From: JACCYX01 sp964610045
GTDB taxonomy: Bacteria; Chloroflexota; Chloroflexia; Thermomicrobiales; UBA6265
Assembly (NCBI GenBank): GCA_964610045.1
Contig: CAZSUN010000009.1
Coordinates: 4,134 to 68,133 of the forward strand
DNA length: 64,000 nt
Direction of reading: 5' to 3'
The stretch's first letter is position 1. Each line of letters opens with the position of its first letter. The notes beneath the pieces were generated by a model. It ran no database searches and was not told where the DNA came from. It was given only the letters and a program-made list of their open reading frames with translations. A program made the position numbers and the translations under genes. Of the stretch, positions 18,051 through 26,651 are shown piece after piece.

Positions 18051-19121
18051 TCAGGACTGGCTGGAGTTCGGGTGGAGCAGTGGGGCGACGCGATCGGCGA
18101 GGGGCGGCAGCGGGTCGTGGTCGTAGCCGGCGTGTTGCTGGTACCAGTACGAGGTCATCGCGTAGTCGACCCAGCCGCGATCGGTATCGCGCAAGGTCGC
18201 CAGGTGTTGCTGGAACTCGTGGTTTGCCTTCCACTCGTGCGACCAGTTCACCCTGAGGTCGAGGCTGCGGTCGAACCGCATCGCGTTCGCGCCGTGGAAC
18301 CGGTACATGCTGAGGTGGGCGGGCATTTCGTGCCGGACATCGTTGATGCCGTTGTAGAGTCCGCTGAAAAGTGAGCGGAAGCCCCAACTGAAGCCGAACG
18401 AGTCCTCGGTGCCGAGGTAATCCGCGCGGGGTTGGTCTTCGCCGTCGAGCCGGAACTCGTTGTTGGCTTCCATGACGAAGTGGAACGCCTCGAATGTCGG
18501 TTCGTCGGTGGCGACGCCCCAGGTGCGGCCGAGGAACATCCCCGATCCATCGATGTGGAGGGCGTGGAGGTTGGTGTCGCCGTGGAGTTGGAAGGGCACA
18601 CGCTTCCAGGTGGCGTGGAAGTAGGCGAGGTCGTCTTCCCAGGCCGGGAGCTGCTCCCACTCGACGAAGCTGTAGTTTCCGAGGTTCTGGTCCGTGTCGT
18701 TGCGGAGGACGACCTTCGCCGAGTGCTCGAACGGCATCGGGATGAAGCAGTTGTAGGTCTCCGGCGCCTTCTCGACGAAGAGGCTGGTGAAGTGGCGGGC
18801 GGTGCCGGTGGCGTCGCCGTGGAAATCGCCGATTGGCACGCACACGCTCGGACTCGATTCGCCGTTGTACGTGATTTCGAGCACCACGCCGCGCGAATAC
18901 CAGATCGGATCGTGCTGGATGTCGGGCTCGCGCATGTGGATGCCGTGTTGGGTCGAGTGGAAGTTGGTGATGACGCCCGGGCCTTCGAGTTCGGCGACGA
19001 CGATGCTGGCGCCGGCATCGAGGGTGGCGAGTTCCGGGTAGGCGTCGTAGGCCCAACCGCCGTTCGCCATGCCGAAGCGGTGCCCTGGCCTCACCCGCGC
19101 GATGGATCTCCAGTCGAGCAT
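18051..19121 (-). CDS. DUF2961 / glycoside hydrolase family 172 protein
   Basis: A 356-residue protein of the DUF2961 family, now GH172, whose characterised members act on fructofuranose or D-arabinofuranose linkages. Family landmarks are visible: ELEGPGVITNFHSTQHG, the strand-rich LEITYNGESSPSVCVPIGDF, GDFHGDATGTARHFTS and the HYDH-like end AGYDHDPLPPL. No signal peptide is seen, so it probably works inside the cell on imported oligosaccharides. It is the last gene of the operon GntR - fuconate dehydratase - SnoaL-like - GH172, six bases after the SnoaL-like gene. Exact substrate not determinable. Confidence 0.88.
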   Translation of the reverse strand: MLDWRSIARVRPGHRFGMANGGWAYDAYPELATLDAGASIVVAELEGPGVITNFHSTQHGIHMREPDIQHDPIWYSRGVVLEITYNGESSPSVCVPIGDFHGDATGTARHFTSLFVEKAPETYNCFIPMPFEHSAKVVLRNDTDQNLGNYSFVEWEQLPAWEDDLAYFHATWKRVPFQLHGDTNLHALHIDGSGMFLGRTWGVATDEPTFEAFHFVMEANNEFRLDGEDQPRADYLGTEDSFGFSWGFRSLFSGLYNGINDVRHEMPAHLSMYRFHGANAMRFDRSLDLRVNWSHEWKANHEFQQHLATLRDTDRGWVDYAMTSYWYQQHAGYDHDPLPPLADRVAPLLHPNSSQS

Positions 19122-19127
19122 GGTCGT

Positions 19128-19514
19128 TTACTCCTCACCGGTGGCGCCGCGACTGCCGTAGAACGTCGACTGGTCGAAGTAGGCGCGGACGCTCCGGAAC
19201 CTGCCGTCTTCGACCTGGATGATGTTGACCCCGACGAGCGGGTTGCGGACGCCATCGTGGCCGATGAGAACGGCGTCCCACTCCAGGCTGGCTTCGTTGC
19301 CGTTCGAGACTTCGTGAACGATCCGGCATTCGAGACCGGGGAACCGGGCGATCGAGTCTTCGTAGAACGTGCGGATTTCGTCGTGCCCGCGCAGGATGGC
19401 GCCGGCCGGGCGGAATTCCGCATCCGGATGGAAATGGTCGAGGATCGCCGCGAGGTCGCGTGCGGATTCGGCGCGCCAGTAGGACTCGGCGACTTCACGG
19501 GGTGTTGCTGGCAT
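19128..19514 (-). CDS. SnoaL-like / NTF2-fold protein
   Basis: A 128-residue protein with the cone-shaped NTF2 fold: AESYWRAESARDLAAILDHF then HPDAEFRPAG at the N-terminus and the closing strand VEDGRFRSVRAYFDQSTFY. Members include polyketide cyclases, limonene epoxide hydrolase and ketosteroid isomerase-like enzymes. The pocket residues do not identify a reaction. It lies between fuconate dehydratase and the GH172 enzyme, so a small-molecule role in sugar-acid breakdown is plausible. ATG 19514 follows an AAAGGAGACC ribosome site. Confidence 0.85.
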   Translation of the reverse strand: MPATPREVAESYWRAESARDLAAILDHFHPDAEFRPAGAILRGHDEIRTFYEDSIARFPGLECRIVHEVSNGNEASLEWDAVLIGHDGVRNPLVGVNIIQVEDGRFRSVRAYFDQSTFYGSRGATGEE

Positions 19515-19569
19515 GGGTGGTCTCCTTTCGGGTGGTGTGGACCGTCATTTCGCACCACCCGGTACCGGG

Positions 19570-20799
19570 TCATAAAAGGTCTGAGCTGCTGCCGGGCTCC
19601 ATCGGCGTTTCGTATCTCCCGTCGCGGACCCGGGCCGGATGCACGAAGCGGTCGCGCAGGTGTGGGATGTGCTCCAGGAAGACCACGTCGTGGCCGAGCG
19701 CGATGTGGTTGAAGAGAACGAGATGCTGGTGAATCTGTCCCATGTCGCCGACGTGCGGAACGACCGGTCGCCCGAACTTCCGGGCCAGCAGGCTTACCGT
19801 GATGAACTCGCTGACGCCGGCAACGCGCGTGCAGTCGACCTGGATGAACTCGGCGGCGTCGAGTTGGAGGTAGTTTTTGAAGCCGATCCGGTTGGGTACG
19901 TGCTCCCCGATCGCGAGGGCGACCGGGGCGATCTCGCGGGCGAGCCGCTGGTGGCCGACGATGTCGTCGGGGTGGGTGGGTTCCTCGATCCAGAGGGGGT
20001 CGATCGCGGCGAGTCGCTGGCAGGTGTCGATCGCGGTTGGCAGATTCCACGCCTGGTTGGCGTCGAGCATGATCCGGACATCCGGGCCGCCGACTTCGCG
20101 GAGGAGGCTGGCCCGGCGGACATCGCGGTTGGGATCGGGGGAGCCGACCTTCAGTTTGAGTGCATCGAACCCCGATGCAAGCGCCCTGCCGGCATTCTGC
20201 CTGAGGCGTTCGTCGCTGTAGTTGAACCAACCGATCGAGGTGTCGTAGCCGGGGTAGCCGGTCTTGATGATGGCCATGCGATCGGCCCGGCCTGGCTGCT
20301 GTGCCACGATGAGGTCGAGGGCCTGTTCCGCGGTCAGGATATCCTCGAGGTAGGTGAGGTCCAGGAGTGACACGATCCGATCGGGTGAGAGGTCGACCAA
20401 GAGCTTCCAGAGCGGGACGCCACGCGACTTGGCCCAGAGGTCGAAACAGGCGTTCGCGATCGACGCCAGCGCGAGGTGGACGACGCCCTTGTGCGGTCCA
20501 AGCCAGCGCAGCTGGTGGTGATCGGCAAGGTTTCGGGAGACGGATCCGAAATCCGCCATCACCTCCTCGATGTCGCGGCCGACGAGGCTCTCCGCCAGCA
20601 TCGGGATGGCCTGGCAGACGAGGTCGTTGCCGTAGCCGAGGGTGAGGACGATTCCGGTTGCCTGACCTGCCGGCGAGTCGAGCAGGGTCGTCGCGAACGA
20701 GTACTGCGGGTTGGAGTGGACCGAGTCGGAACCGGCGCCATCGGGGAGGTCGTACCGAGCATCGCGTACCGAGACGCGCTCGATGATGCAGGTGCTCAC
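19570..20799 (-). CDS. L-fuconate dehydratase (enolase superfamily)
   Basis: A 409-residue enzyme predicted to dehydrate L-fuconate to 2-keto-3-deoxy-L-fuconate in the non-phosphorylated fucose pathway. The N-terminus carries the subgroup signature GSDSVHSNPQYSFATTLLDS, also seen in human ENOSF1-type enzymes. RWLGPHKGVVHLALASIANA and FDLWAKSRGVPLWKLLVD follow. Catalytic parts: KLKVGSP lysines, MLDANQAW, WIEEPTHPDD, IGEHVPN, and the histidine in VVPHVGDMGQIHQH. GTG 20799 has AGGTGGG about six bases before it; an in-frame extension to 21198 overlaps the regulator gene antisense and is noise. It is the second gene after the GntR regulator. Confidence 0.92.
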   Translation of the reverse strand: MSTCIIERVSVRDARYDLPDGAGSDSVHSNPQYSFATTLLDSPAGQATGIVLTLGYGNDLVCQAIPMLAESLVGRDIEEVMADFGSVSRNLADHHQLRWLGPHKGVVHLALASIANACFDLWAKSRGVPLWKLLVDLSPDRIVSLLDLTYLEDILTAEQALDLIVAQQPGRADRMAIIKTGYPGYDTSIGWFNYSDERLRQNAGRALASGFDALKLKVGSPDPNRDVRRASLLREVGGPDVRIMLDANQAWNLPTAIDTCQRLAAIDPLWIEEPTHPDDIVGHQRLAREIAPVALAIGEHVPNRIGFKNYLQLDAAEFIQVDCTRVAGVSEFITVSLLARKFGRPVVPHVGDMGQIHQHLVLFNHIALGHDVVFLEHIPHLRDRFVHPARVRDGRYETPMEPGSSSDLL

Positions 20800-20878
20800 T
20801 GATCCCACCTTTCGCCGTTGGGGCGCGATGGGGATGGCAAGGTTCGCCACAGACATGCCGGATGCAGGCGGCGAGGAA

Positions 20879-21598
20879 TCATCGGCTGACCGCCTGCTGG
20901 GCGCGTTCGATATGCAGTTCGAGAATCGCGCCGAGACGTTGCTCGACGCCGTCGATGTGGCGACGGACCGCTTCCGCCGCAGCATCGGGATCGGCGGCGC
21001 GGAGCGCGTCGAGGATGCCCTGGTGCTCGCGGACGCTTTCCCGGTAGTCGACCTCGCCGCGATCGTGATAGAGGCGGGCAAGCATCGTGTGGACGTGGAG
21101 CCCGCGCCACGTTTCGAGGAGGACGGCGTTGCCGGACCCGGCCAGCATCGTTTCGTGGAAGACACGATCGTCGCGGTTGTAGTCGCGGAACTCGCCAAAC
21201 CTGGAATCGGGCGTATCGCCCGCCATCGCTTCCTGTGCGCGCTCCATGGCGCGGAGGTCGGCCCGGATCATCCGTTGCGCGGCGATCCGGGCGCCTTCGA
21301 CTTCCAGCAGCCGCCGGACGTGCATGAGGTCGGCCAGCTGGCGCTGATCGAGCAGGGGCATGACCGAGTAGCCCTTGAATGGAGTGAACTCCACGACCCG
21401 CTCGGCGGCGAGGCGGGTTAGCGCTTCACGGACCGGGGTTGGGCTGGTGCCGAGCTGTTCGGCGAGGGCGTCGATGTTGAGGCGAGCACCCGGAGCCAGA
21501 CCCTGATCCATGATGCGTTCCATCAGGGCCTCGTAGACCGGAGCCGCGAGCACGGTCCGGGTGCGACCCTTCGCTCCGCCTTTCGCTCGATCGACCAC
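20879..21598 (-). CDS. GntR-family transcriptional regulator, FadR subfamily (FCD domain)
   Basis: A 239-residue regulator. The winged helix (residues about 20-85) contains LNIDALAEQLGTSPTPVREA and LTRLAAERVVEF. The helical FCD domain has the metal/ligand residues DDRVFHETM, HQGILDAL and VRRHIDGVE. FCD regulators usually repress sugar-acid pathways and release DNA on binding a sugar acid, which matches the fuconate dehydratase encoded next. The GTG start is 21598. The gene is divergent from the importer operon at 21851. Three CTATAG sites lie between the two operons, so it probably represses itself and the importer together. Confidence 0.92.
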   Translation of the reverse strand: MVDRAKGGAKGRTRTVLAAPVYEALMERIMDQGLAPGARLNIDALAEQLGTSPTPVREALTRLAAERVVEFTPFKGYSVMPLLDQRQLADLMHVRRLLEVEGARIAAQRMIRADLRAMERAQEAMAGDTPDSRFGEFRDYNRDDRVFHETMLAGSGNAVLLETWRGLHVHTMLARLYHDRGEVDYRESVREHQGILDALRAADPDAAAEAVRRHIDGVEQRLGAILELHIERAQQAVSR

Positions 21599-21642
21599 GG
21601 CCAGACTCCGACTTCACGATCATCCAGAGATCAACGAGATTC

Positions 21643-21672
21643 AGCCTATCATCGCTATAGCGATACCGTCAA
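21643..21672 (-). promoter_or_regulatory. Promoter for the GntR-fuconate dehydratase operon
   Basis: On the minus strand, TTGACG (21672-21667) and TAGGCT (21648-21643) are separated by 18 bases. A perfect 14-base palindrome lies within the spacer, so a bound repressor would block the promoter. Confidence 0.5.
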
Positions 21673-21701
21673 TCCTATAGGATATTGACATCTTCCTATA
21701 G
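21651..21701. promoter_or_regulatory. Three-site CTATAG operator array
   Basis: ATCGCTATAGCGAT (21651-21664) and TCCTATAGGA (21673-21682) are perfect palindromes, and CCTATAG (21695-21701) is a third partial copy. Centre-to-centre distances are about 20 and 21 bases, two helical turns each, which places all three on one face of the DNA. Sites 1 and 3 fall inside the spacers of the two opposed promoters. The likely ligand is the adjacent GntR/FCD protein. Confidence 0.7.
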
Positions 21702-21713
21702 TTCCGATAGGGT
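21685..21713 (+). promoter_or_regulatory. Promoter for the importer - GroEL-like - BNR operon
   Basis: A consensus TTGACA (21685-21690) is followed after exactly 17 bases by TAGGGT (21708-21713). The third CTATAG site overlaps the spacer. Transcription would begin near 21720, leaving a leader of about 130 bases before the binding-protein ATG. Confidence 0.6.
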
Positions 21714-21850
21714 GGGGACCATGTTCCTGCTGCCATCCCGGGTGACTGGTACAGGCGTGCTGCTGCCCGGTGGGTGCCGAATCCGGCGCCCGGATTTCCG
21801 CCACGAGTGGACGTGCGCGGGGTAGCGCGGATTGTGCGGGAGGTTCACCC

Positions 21851-23230
21851 ATGAGTTCCGGCCTTTCATCGACCCGGCTCTCGCGCCGGAGTCTCGGCAA
21901 GTTGGGGGCAAGCGCGGCAGCGGCATCAACCCTTGCAGTATCCGGGGTGCCCTGGGAGGCAAGGGCCGTCGCTCAGGACGAACCGACCCCGACCCCGGAT
22001 GTCGCGACGTCAGGCGAGGGGGAGACAGAGATCTCCTTCCTGTCGGTCGTTGGGACATCATCACCGGCAGGTCAGGGCCGGCTCCGGGTGATCGAGCGTT
22101 TCGTCGAGGCCAATCCTGGAGTGACGGTCAACTACGAGGCAATTCCGTACGACCAGTTTTTCAGCCAATTGGTCACGCGGGCACTGGCCGGTGACGCGCC
22201 GCAGATCGCTCAGGATGGCTACCACACGGCCCAATTCGCGGTGAACAACCTGTTGGTCCAGCTGGATGACTACATCGAGCGCGATGGGGTGGTTCGGGAC
22301 GACTACTGGCCTGCGCTGTGGCAGCTTGGCGAGTTCCAGGGCGGAACCTGGGCCTTCCCGTTCACGATCGACACGCGGTTTACCTACTCGAATCCGGCAA
22401 TCTACGAGCAACTTGGGGTGGCCGTCCCCGATACCTGGGACCAGATGTTCGAGGTTGGCGCGGCGGCGAAGGATGCCGGCCTCACGGCGGGATTCGGCGC
22501 GTCGATGGGTTCGGAGATCGGCGGGTTCTGGGAGACCGCGTCGCATTTCGGCCATACCAACAACGCCGCGTTCCTGCGCGTGAATGAGGACGGCACCGCG
22601 ACATCGACGATGTCGACGCCGGAAGTCGCTGAGACGGTCGAGTTCCTGTCGCGTCTGGTGAACGAGGGGATCGTGCCGAACGGTTCGCTTGCCCTCTCCG
22701 GCTCCGAACTGAACAGCCTGTTCACCACGAACCAGATCGGCAGCGTCTTCACCGGGAACTGGATGATCGCTGGGTTCGACCAGGTGCTCGAAGAAGGCGA
22801 TATGGACTTCACTCCCGAGTTGACGCACTTGCCGATGAACGTCCAGCGGGGTGCGTCGGCGGGTGGTTGGGCATGGTATGCATTCAACACGCTGAGCGAT
22901 CCCGACGTTGGCTGGCAATTCATTAATTTCTTCAACCAGGAGGAAAGTGTCAATGAAGGCTGGCCGGACTCCCTGCCGCCGAGCATGACGCACCTCCAGG
23001 TGCCGCGTTACGCCGACGATCCGCGAAATGAGTTCGTCTCGGAGGTGCTCAGCTACTCCAGTTGGCCGATTCCGCCGGTTACCGGTCACATGGAACTGAT
23101 GCCGCCGATGTGGCGGGCAGTGGCGATGGTGATCAACGGCCAGGCGTCCGTCGAAGATGCCCTCCGCGACGGCGACGAGCAGGTTCAGCGGCTGCTCGAT
23201 TCGGGTCACAACACGATCGTCGGCGGATAG
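21851..23230 (+). CDS. Extracellular sugar-binding protein of an ABC importer (family 1)
   Basis: A 459-residue secreted binding protein. The N-terminus is twin-arginine-like (LSRRSLGKLGASAAAASTLA) and ends near ARAVAQDEP, followed by a Pro/Thr linker typical of surface-tethered proteins. The mature part shows type I binding-protein features: VIERFVEANPGVTVNYEAIP, DAPQIAQDGYHTAQFAVNN and VFTGNWMIAGFDQ. ATG 21851 has GGGAGG eight bases upstream. It is first in the operon driven by the CTATAG-controlled promoter, followed by two permeases. Since the divergent operon encodes fuconate dehydratase, a fucose-containing or related acid sugar is a reasonable guess for the ligand. Confidence 0.94.
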   Translation: MSSGLSSTRLSRRSLGKLGASAAAASTLAVSGVPWEARAVAQDEPTPTPDVATSGEGETEISFLSVVGTSSPAGQGRLRVIERFVEANPGVTVNYEAIPYDQFFSQLVTRALAGDAPQIAQDGYHTAQFAVNNLLVQLDDYIERDGVVRDDYWPALWQLGEFQGGTWAFPFTIDTRFTYSNPAIYEQLGVAVPDTWDQMFEVGAAAKDAGLTAGFGASMGSEIGGFWETASHFGHTNNAAFLRVNEDGTATSTMSTPEVAETVEFLSRLVNEGIVPNGSLALSGSELNSLFTTNQIGSVFTGNWMIAGFDQVLEEGDMDFTPELTHLPMNVQRGASAGGWAWYAFNTLSDPDVGWQFINFFNQEESVNEGWPDSLPPSMTHLQVPRYADDPRNEFVSEVLSYSSWPIPPVTGHMELMPPMWRAVAMVINGQASVEDALRDGDEQVQRLLDSGHNTIVGG

Positions 23231-23267
23231 TGGGTATGCCGCTGGAGTCGTTCCGGACGCACGCAGG

Positions 23268-24239
23268 ATGAGTTCCGAGTCCCGATCGATCGGACCGGAT
23301 GTCGAACCGGCCGGGCGCAGCCGAGAGGCGCGCCCGGCCGGTCACCGCCGCCGGTTCGATGTCCTGCCCTTCCTGATGACGCTGCCCGGGTTCATCACGA
23401 TGCTGGTGATCCTGGGCATTCCGGTGGCCTACAACATCTATATCGGGTTCACGAACGCCTCGGCGTTCACCGGCCTGCGGAATCCGTCGTGGGTGGGTTT
23501 GGACAATTACCGGTGGGTCTACTCGGATCCCTTCTTCTGGGATTCGATGCGCAGGACGATGTCCTGGACTGTCTCGAACCTGGTGCTCCAGGTTGCGGTC
23601 GGGATGCTGCTGGCGCTGATCCTCCATGAGTTGCCAATCGGATGGTCGCGGATCCTGCAGCCACTCTGGCTGATTCCGTGGGTCCTGCCGTCGGTCTCGG
23701 TGTTCTACGTCTGGCGACTCTACTTCAATCCGCTGGTGGGACCCATCCAGCGGTTCGCGGAGAGGATTGGCCTGGTCGACACGCCGATCCTCGCCGACCC
23801 TGACCTGGCGATGTGGGGAATCGTGGCGGCCAGCCTGTGGAAAGGCTTCCCGTTCTACATGGTGGTCTTCTACTCGGCGTTGCAGGCGGTGCCACAGGAG
23901 TTGTACGACGCTGCAAGAGTGGATGGCGCGAGCCGTGCCCGAATCTTCTGGACTGTCGAGCGGCCAGCGATCCTCACGGTCGCGATCCCGACATCGATCC
24001 TTGGATTCGTCTGGATCTTCAACGCCTTCACCCCAATCTTCGCGATGACGGAGGGCGGACCAGGCAGCGCGACGACAACCGTCGGCATCTACATCTACTT
24101 CGAGGCGCTGCGCGGGTTCCGCTACAACACGGCTGCCGCCGCGGCAACCGGACTGATCGCGGTCGTCGTCGTGTTCTTCGTTCTCTATCAGCTGGCGACG
24201 TGGTGGTTCGATCGATCCAGCCGGAGGGCGGCGACATGA
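23268..24239 (+). CDS. Carbohydrate ABC transporter permease, MalF type
   Basis: A 323-residue membrane permease with a basic, Pro/Arg-rich N-terminal tail before the first membrane segment (LPFLMTLPGFITMLVILGIP). Six membrane segments follow. The EAA loop is YDAARVDGASRARIFWTVER, which differs from the usual LP ending by RPAIL. ATG 23268 is preceded by AGG only one base away and is the best in-frame start; the true start could be slightly different. It pairs with the next permease, whose ATG overlaps this stop codon (ATGA). Confidence 0.93.
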   Translation: MSSESRSIGPDVEPAGRSREARPAGHRRRFDVLPFLMTLPGFITMLVILGIPVAYNIYIGFTNASAFTGLRNPSWVGLDNYRWVYSDPFFWDSMRRTMSWTVSNLVLQVAVGMLLALILHELPIGWSRILQPLWLIPWVLPSVSVFYVWRLYFNPLVGPIQRFAERIGLVDTPILADPDLAMWGIVAASLWKGFPFYMVVFYSALQAVPQELYDAARVDGASRARIFWTVERPAILTVAIPTSILGFVWIFNAFTPIFAMTEGGPGSATTTVGIYIYFEALRGFRYNTAAAAATGLIAVVVVFFVLYQLATWWFDRSSRRAAT

Positions 24240-25072
24240 GCGTTGCCCGCCGCCGGTTGATCCGCCAGATCGTGGGGATCGTGGTCGTGGCGGCGATCAC
24301 GATCGTCCTGGTCTTGCCGCTGGTCTGGATGGTGTCGTTCTCGCTCCGGAACAACACTGACCTGCTGGCAAGCCCCAGCCTGATCCCGCGCGAGTTGACG
24401 TTCCGCAACTACGTGGAGATGTGGGAGATCGCGCCGTTCGGCACGTTCTTTCGCAACAGCTTCATCGTCGGGGTCGCGACCGTAGTCCTGACGCTGGCCC
24501 TGGCGACACCGGCCGGATATGCATTGAGCCGCTACCGCTTCCCAGCGAACCAGACGATGCTCTTCACTTTGCTCTTCATGCAGGTGTTGCCGGGTGTGGT
24601 GCTGATCGTGCCGATCTATCTCGTGGCGACCCGGCTCGGCCTCTACAACTCGCTCCAGGGCCTGATCATCGTCTACACCGGGATCAGCTTCTCGTTCTCG
24701 ACCCTGCTCGCGCGTGGGTTCTTCTCCCAGGTCGCTCGCGAGCTCGAAGACGCGGCGCTGGTCGATGGCGCATCCCGGTTCCAGTCGTTTCGGCAGATCG
24801 CGTTGCCGTTGATCCGCCCGGGCCTGATCGCGATGGCGACGTTCATCTTCATCGGCGCCTGGGAGGAGTTCGTGATCGCGCTGACCCTGACCACGCGGCA
24901 GGATGTGCGGACAGTGCCGATCGGGTTTTCGTACTACTTCGAGCAGTATCAATCGAACTACACCGGTCTGATGGCGGCGTCGATCGTGTCGATCATTCCT
25001 GTCCTGGTGCTCTTCTTCGCCGTAGGCCGGGGATTTATTCGAGGGATTAGCAGTGGCGGCGTCAAGGGGTAG
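24236..25072 (+). CDS. Carbohydrate ABC transporter permease, MalG type
   Basis: A 278-residue membrane permease. Visible landmarks are VLVLPLVWMVSFSLRNNTDL, the EAA loop LEDAALVDGASRFQSFRQIA then LPLIRPGL, and the C-terminal RGFIRGISSGGVKG. Its ATG overlaps the stop of the previous permease. Its last 20 bases overlap the GTG start of the GroEL-like gene. This shows that the importer and the GroEL-like protein are translationally coupled, which is unusual for a chaperonin. Confidence 0.94.
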   Translation: MSVARRRLIRQIVGIVVVAAITIVLVLPLVWMVSFSLRNNTDLLASPSLIPRELTFRNYVEMWEIAPFGTFFRNSFIVGVATVVLTLALATPAGYALSRYRFPANQTMLFTLLFMQVLPGVVLIVPIYLVATRLGLYNSLQGLIIVYTGISFSFSTLLARGFFSQVARELEDAALVDGASRFQSFRQIALPLIRPGLIAMATFIFIGAWEEFVIALTLTTRQDVRTVPIGFSYYFEQYQSNYTGLMAASIVSIIPVLVLFFAVGRGFIRGISSGGVKG

Positions 25073-26651
25073 CTTCAGGCCCGCCCGGATCCGGTTCGAT
25101 CCCGACAGCCGGGCGCTGCTCCTGCGCGGGGTCGAGACCCTGGAGCGAACCCTTGGGCCGACGATCGGGCCGGGCGCCCCGCCGGTCGCCATCGCGCGGA
25201 TAGGCCGGCATGGCGAACCGCCCGAGCTTCTGGATGACGGAGCAACGATCGCGCGCCGGATAGTGGGGGTTCCCTGCCGCTTCGAGAACATGGGGTTCAT
25301 GCTAGCCCGGCAGGCTGCCTGGCGAATGCACGCAACCTGTGGCGACGGTGCATCGGGGGCGGTCGCGATCGGCGCGGCAACGCTCAGGGCGCTGAACCGC
25401 CTGGCGGCAGCGGGGTTCGATCCACAAACCCTGGCGAGTGAGGCTGGATGCGCGGTGGATCACGCGTGTGACGCGATCGCCACGATGTCCGAGCCGCTTT
25501 GCCGGCGCGAGATTCCGGCGTTCCTGTCGACCCTGATCGACGAGCCGCGATTGACTCCGGTCGTGATGGAAGCGATCGATCTGCTCGGCCCGGATACGTC
25601 CATCGTGGTTCGCACATCCGTCGAGCCGCGGATCCACCTGCAGAGCATTGAGGGGGCGTTGTGGGAATCCACCAGCGTCCTGGCGCCGGCGTTGGAGGCG
25701 GGCGGCGATCCGGTGCGTCTTACGTACCCGGCCGTGGTGCTCTGGGATGCCCCGGCGAACGATGTCCGGGAGTGCGCGGCAGCGATGGCGGCGGCGCAGC
25801 AGACTGCCGCCTCGGCGTGCCTACTGATCGCCCGCTCGTTCGCTCCCGGTGTTCTCGGATTGCTCGCCCGCAACGGCGATCTTCGCTGCCGAATCGTCCC
25901 ACTCGTTGCCCCGCAGGCAGGTGCCCAGCAGGAGGAAGCGTTCGGTGACCTGGCGGCGCTGACGGGCGCCCGCCGGCTGGCTCCCGAGGCCGGTGACCGG
26001 TTGGGGAGCGTCACCTTGCCCGATTTCGGCGGTGCGCCGCGAATCACGATTGGTCCACGCTTCATCAATGTGATGGCTGGCCGGGGTCAGCAGCCGGCGA
26101 TCGATACGCGGATCGCGATGGTGGAGCGCCTGATGGACAAGTGTGAGGATGATCTGGCGCTCGATCGCCTGCGGGAGCGGTGGGGTCGTCTCCGGCAGGG
26201 GATGGGCGTGGTGTGGGTCGGGGCGCACTCGGACCCGGAACGGGACAGGTTGCGACGGTTGGTTTCCCGCGGGGTCGACAGTCTGCGGGCGGCCCTGGAA
26301 TCCGGGATCGTTCCGGGCGGTGGCGGGTCGATGCTGGCGGCGTCGCGCGCGATCAGGTGTGCTGCTGGTGATTCGCCTGGCGCGGTGGCGGTGGCGGACG
26401 GATTGACGGCGCCTGCATGGTGGATTGCGCGAAACGCGGGGCTTGATCCGCAGGTTGTCATCTCGCGAATGGAGCCTGAGGGACCGTTGCCGGTCGACGG
26501 ACCCGGATCACGATCGGAGGACATCCACGATGCCGCATCGACCGTGTCGACGATGGTGAAGATCGGGGTTTCGATGGCGATTTCGGCGTTCGAGTGCGAT
26601 GTCCTGATCTCACGCGCGGTTCGGCTGTCGCAGGCGGAGATGCGGCCATGA
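25053..26651 (+). CDS. Divergent GroEL/Cpn60-like protein in a sugar-import operon
   Basis: A 532-residue protein colinear with GroEL from end to end, but far diverged. Matches: RALLRGVETLERTLGP (about 20-36), DDGATIARRI (D62 = GroEL D52), FENMG (77-81), CGDGAS (D98 = D87), an apical-type region (190-340), GIVPGGG (418-424) and the C-terminal VSMAISAFECDVLI. Odd points: the nucleotide loop threonines after GDG are replaced by Ala-Ser-Gly, the position of the catalytic D398 aligns to R406, the LGPKGRN loop is altered, and there is no Gly-Met tail. ATP-driven folding is therefore doubtful. GTG 25053 is supported by GAGGG seven bases upstream. It overlaps the permease before and the BNR gene after. 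The function is unknown; a scaffold, assembly factor or specialised chaperone for the importer or BNR protein is possible. Confidence 0.85.
   Translation: MAASRGSFRPARIRFDPDSRALLLRGVETLERTLGPTIGPGAPPVAIARIGRHGEPPELLDDGATIARRIVGVPCRFENMGFMLARQAAWRMHATCGDGASGAVAIGAATLRALNRLAAAGFDPQTLASEAGCAVDHACDAIATMSEPLCRREIPAFLSTLIDEPRLTPVVMEAIDLLGPDTSIVVRTSVEPRIHLQSIEGALWESTSVLAPALEAGGDPVRLTYPAVVLWDAPANDVRECAAAMAAAQQTAASACLLIARSFAPGVLGLLARNGDLRCRIVPLVAPQAGAQQEEAFGDLAALTGARRLAPEAGDRLGSVTLPDFGGAPRITIGPRFINVMAGRGQQPAIDTRIAMVERLMDKCEDDLALDRLRERWGRLRQGMGVVWVGAHSDPERDRLRRLVSRGVDSLRAALESGIVPGGGGSMLAASRAIRCAAGDSPGAVAVADGLTAPAWWIARNAGLDPQVVISRMEPEGPLPVDGPGSRSEDIHDAASTVSTMVKIGVSMAISAFECDVLISRAVRLSQAEMRP

Noticed and set aside
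20800..21198. N-terminal extension of fuconate dehydratase
   Set aside because: The extra 133 residues are Ser/Thr/Arg-rich and antisense to the GntR gene; GTG 20799 has a proper ribosome site.
25053..26651. Naming the GroEL-like gene groL
   Set aside because: Key ATPase residues differ, no groES is nearby and the context is an importer operon, so the symbol would mislead.
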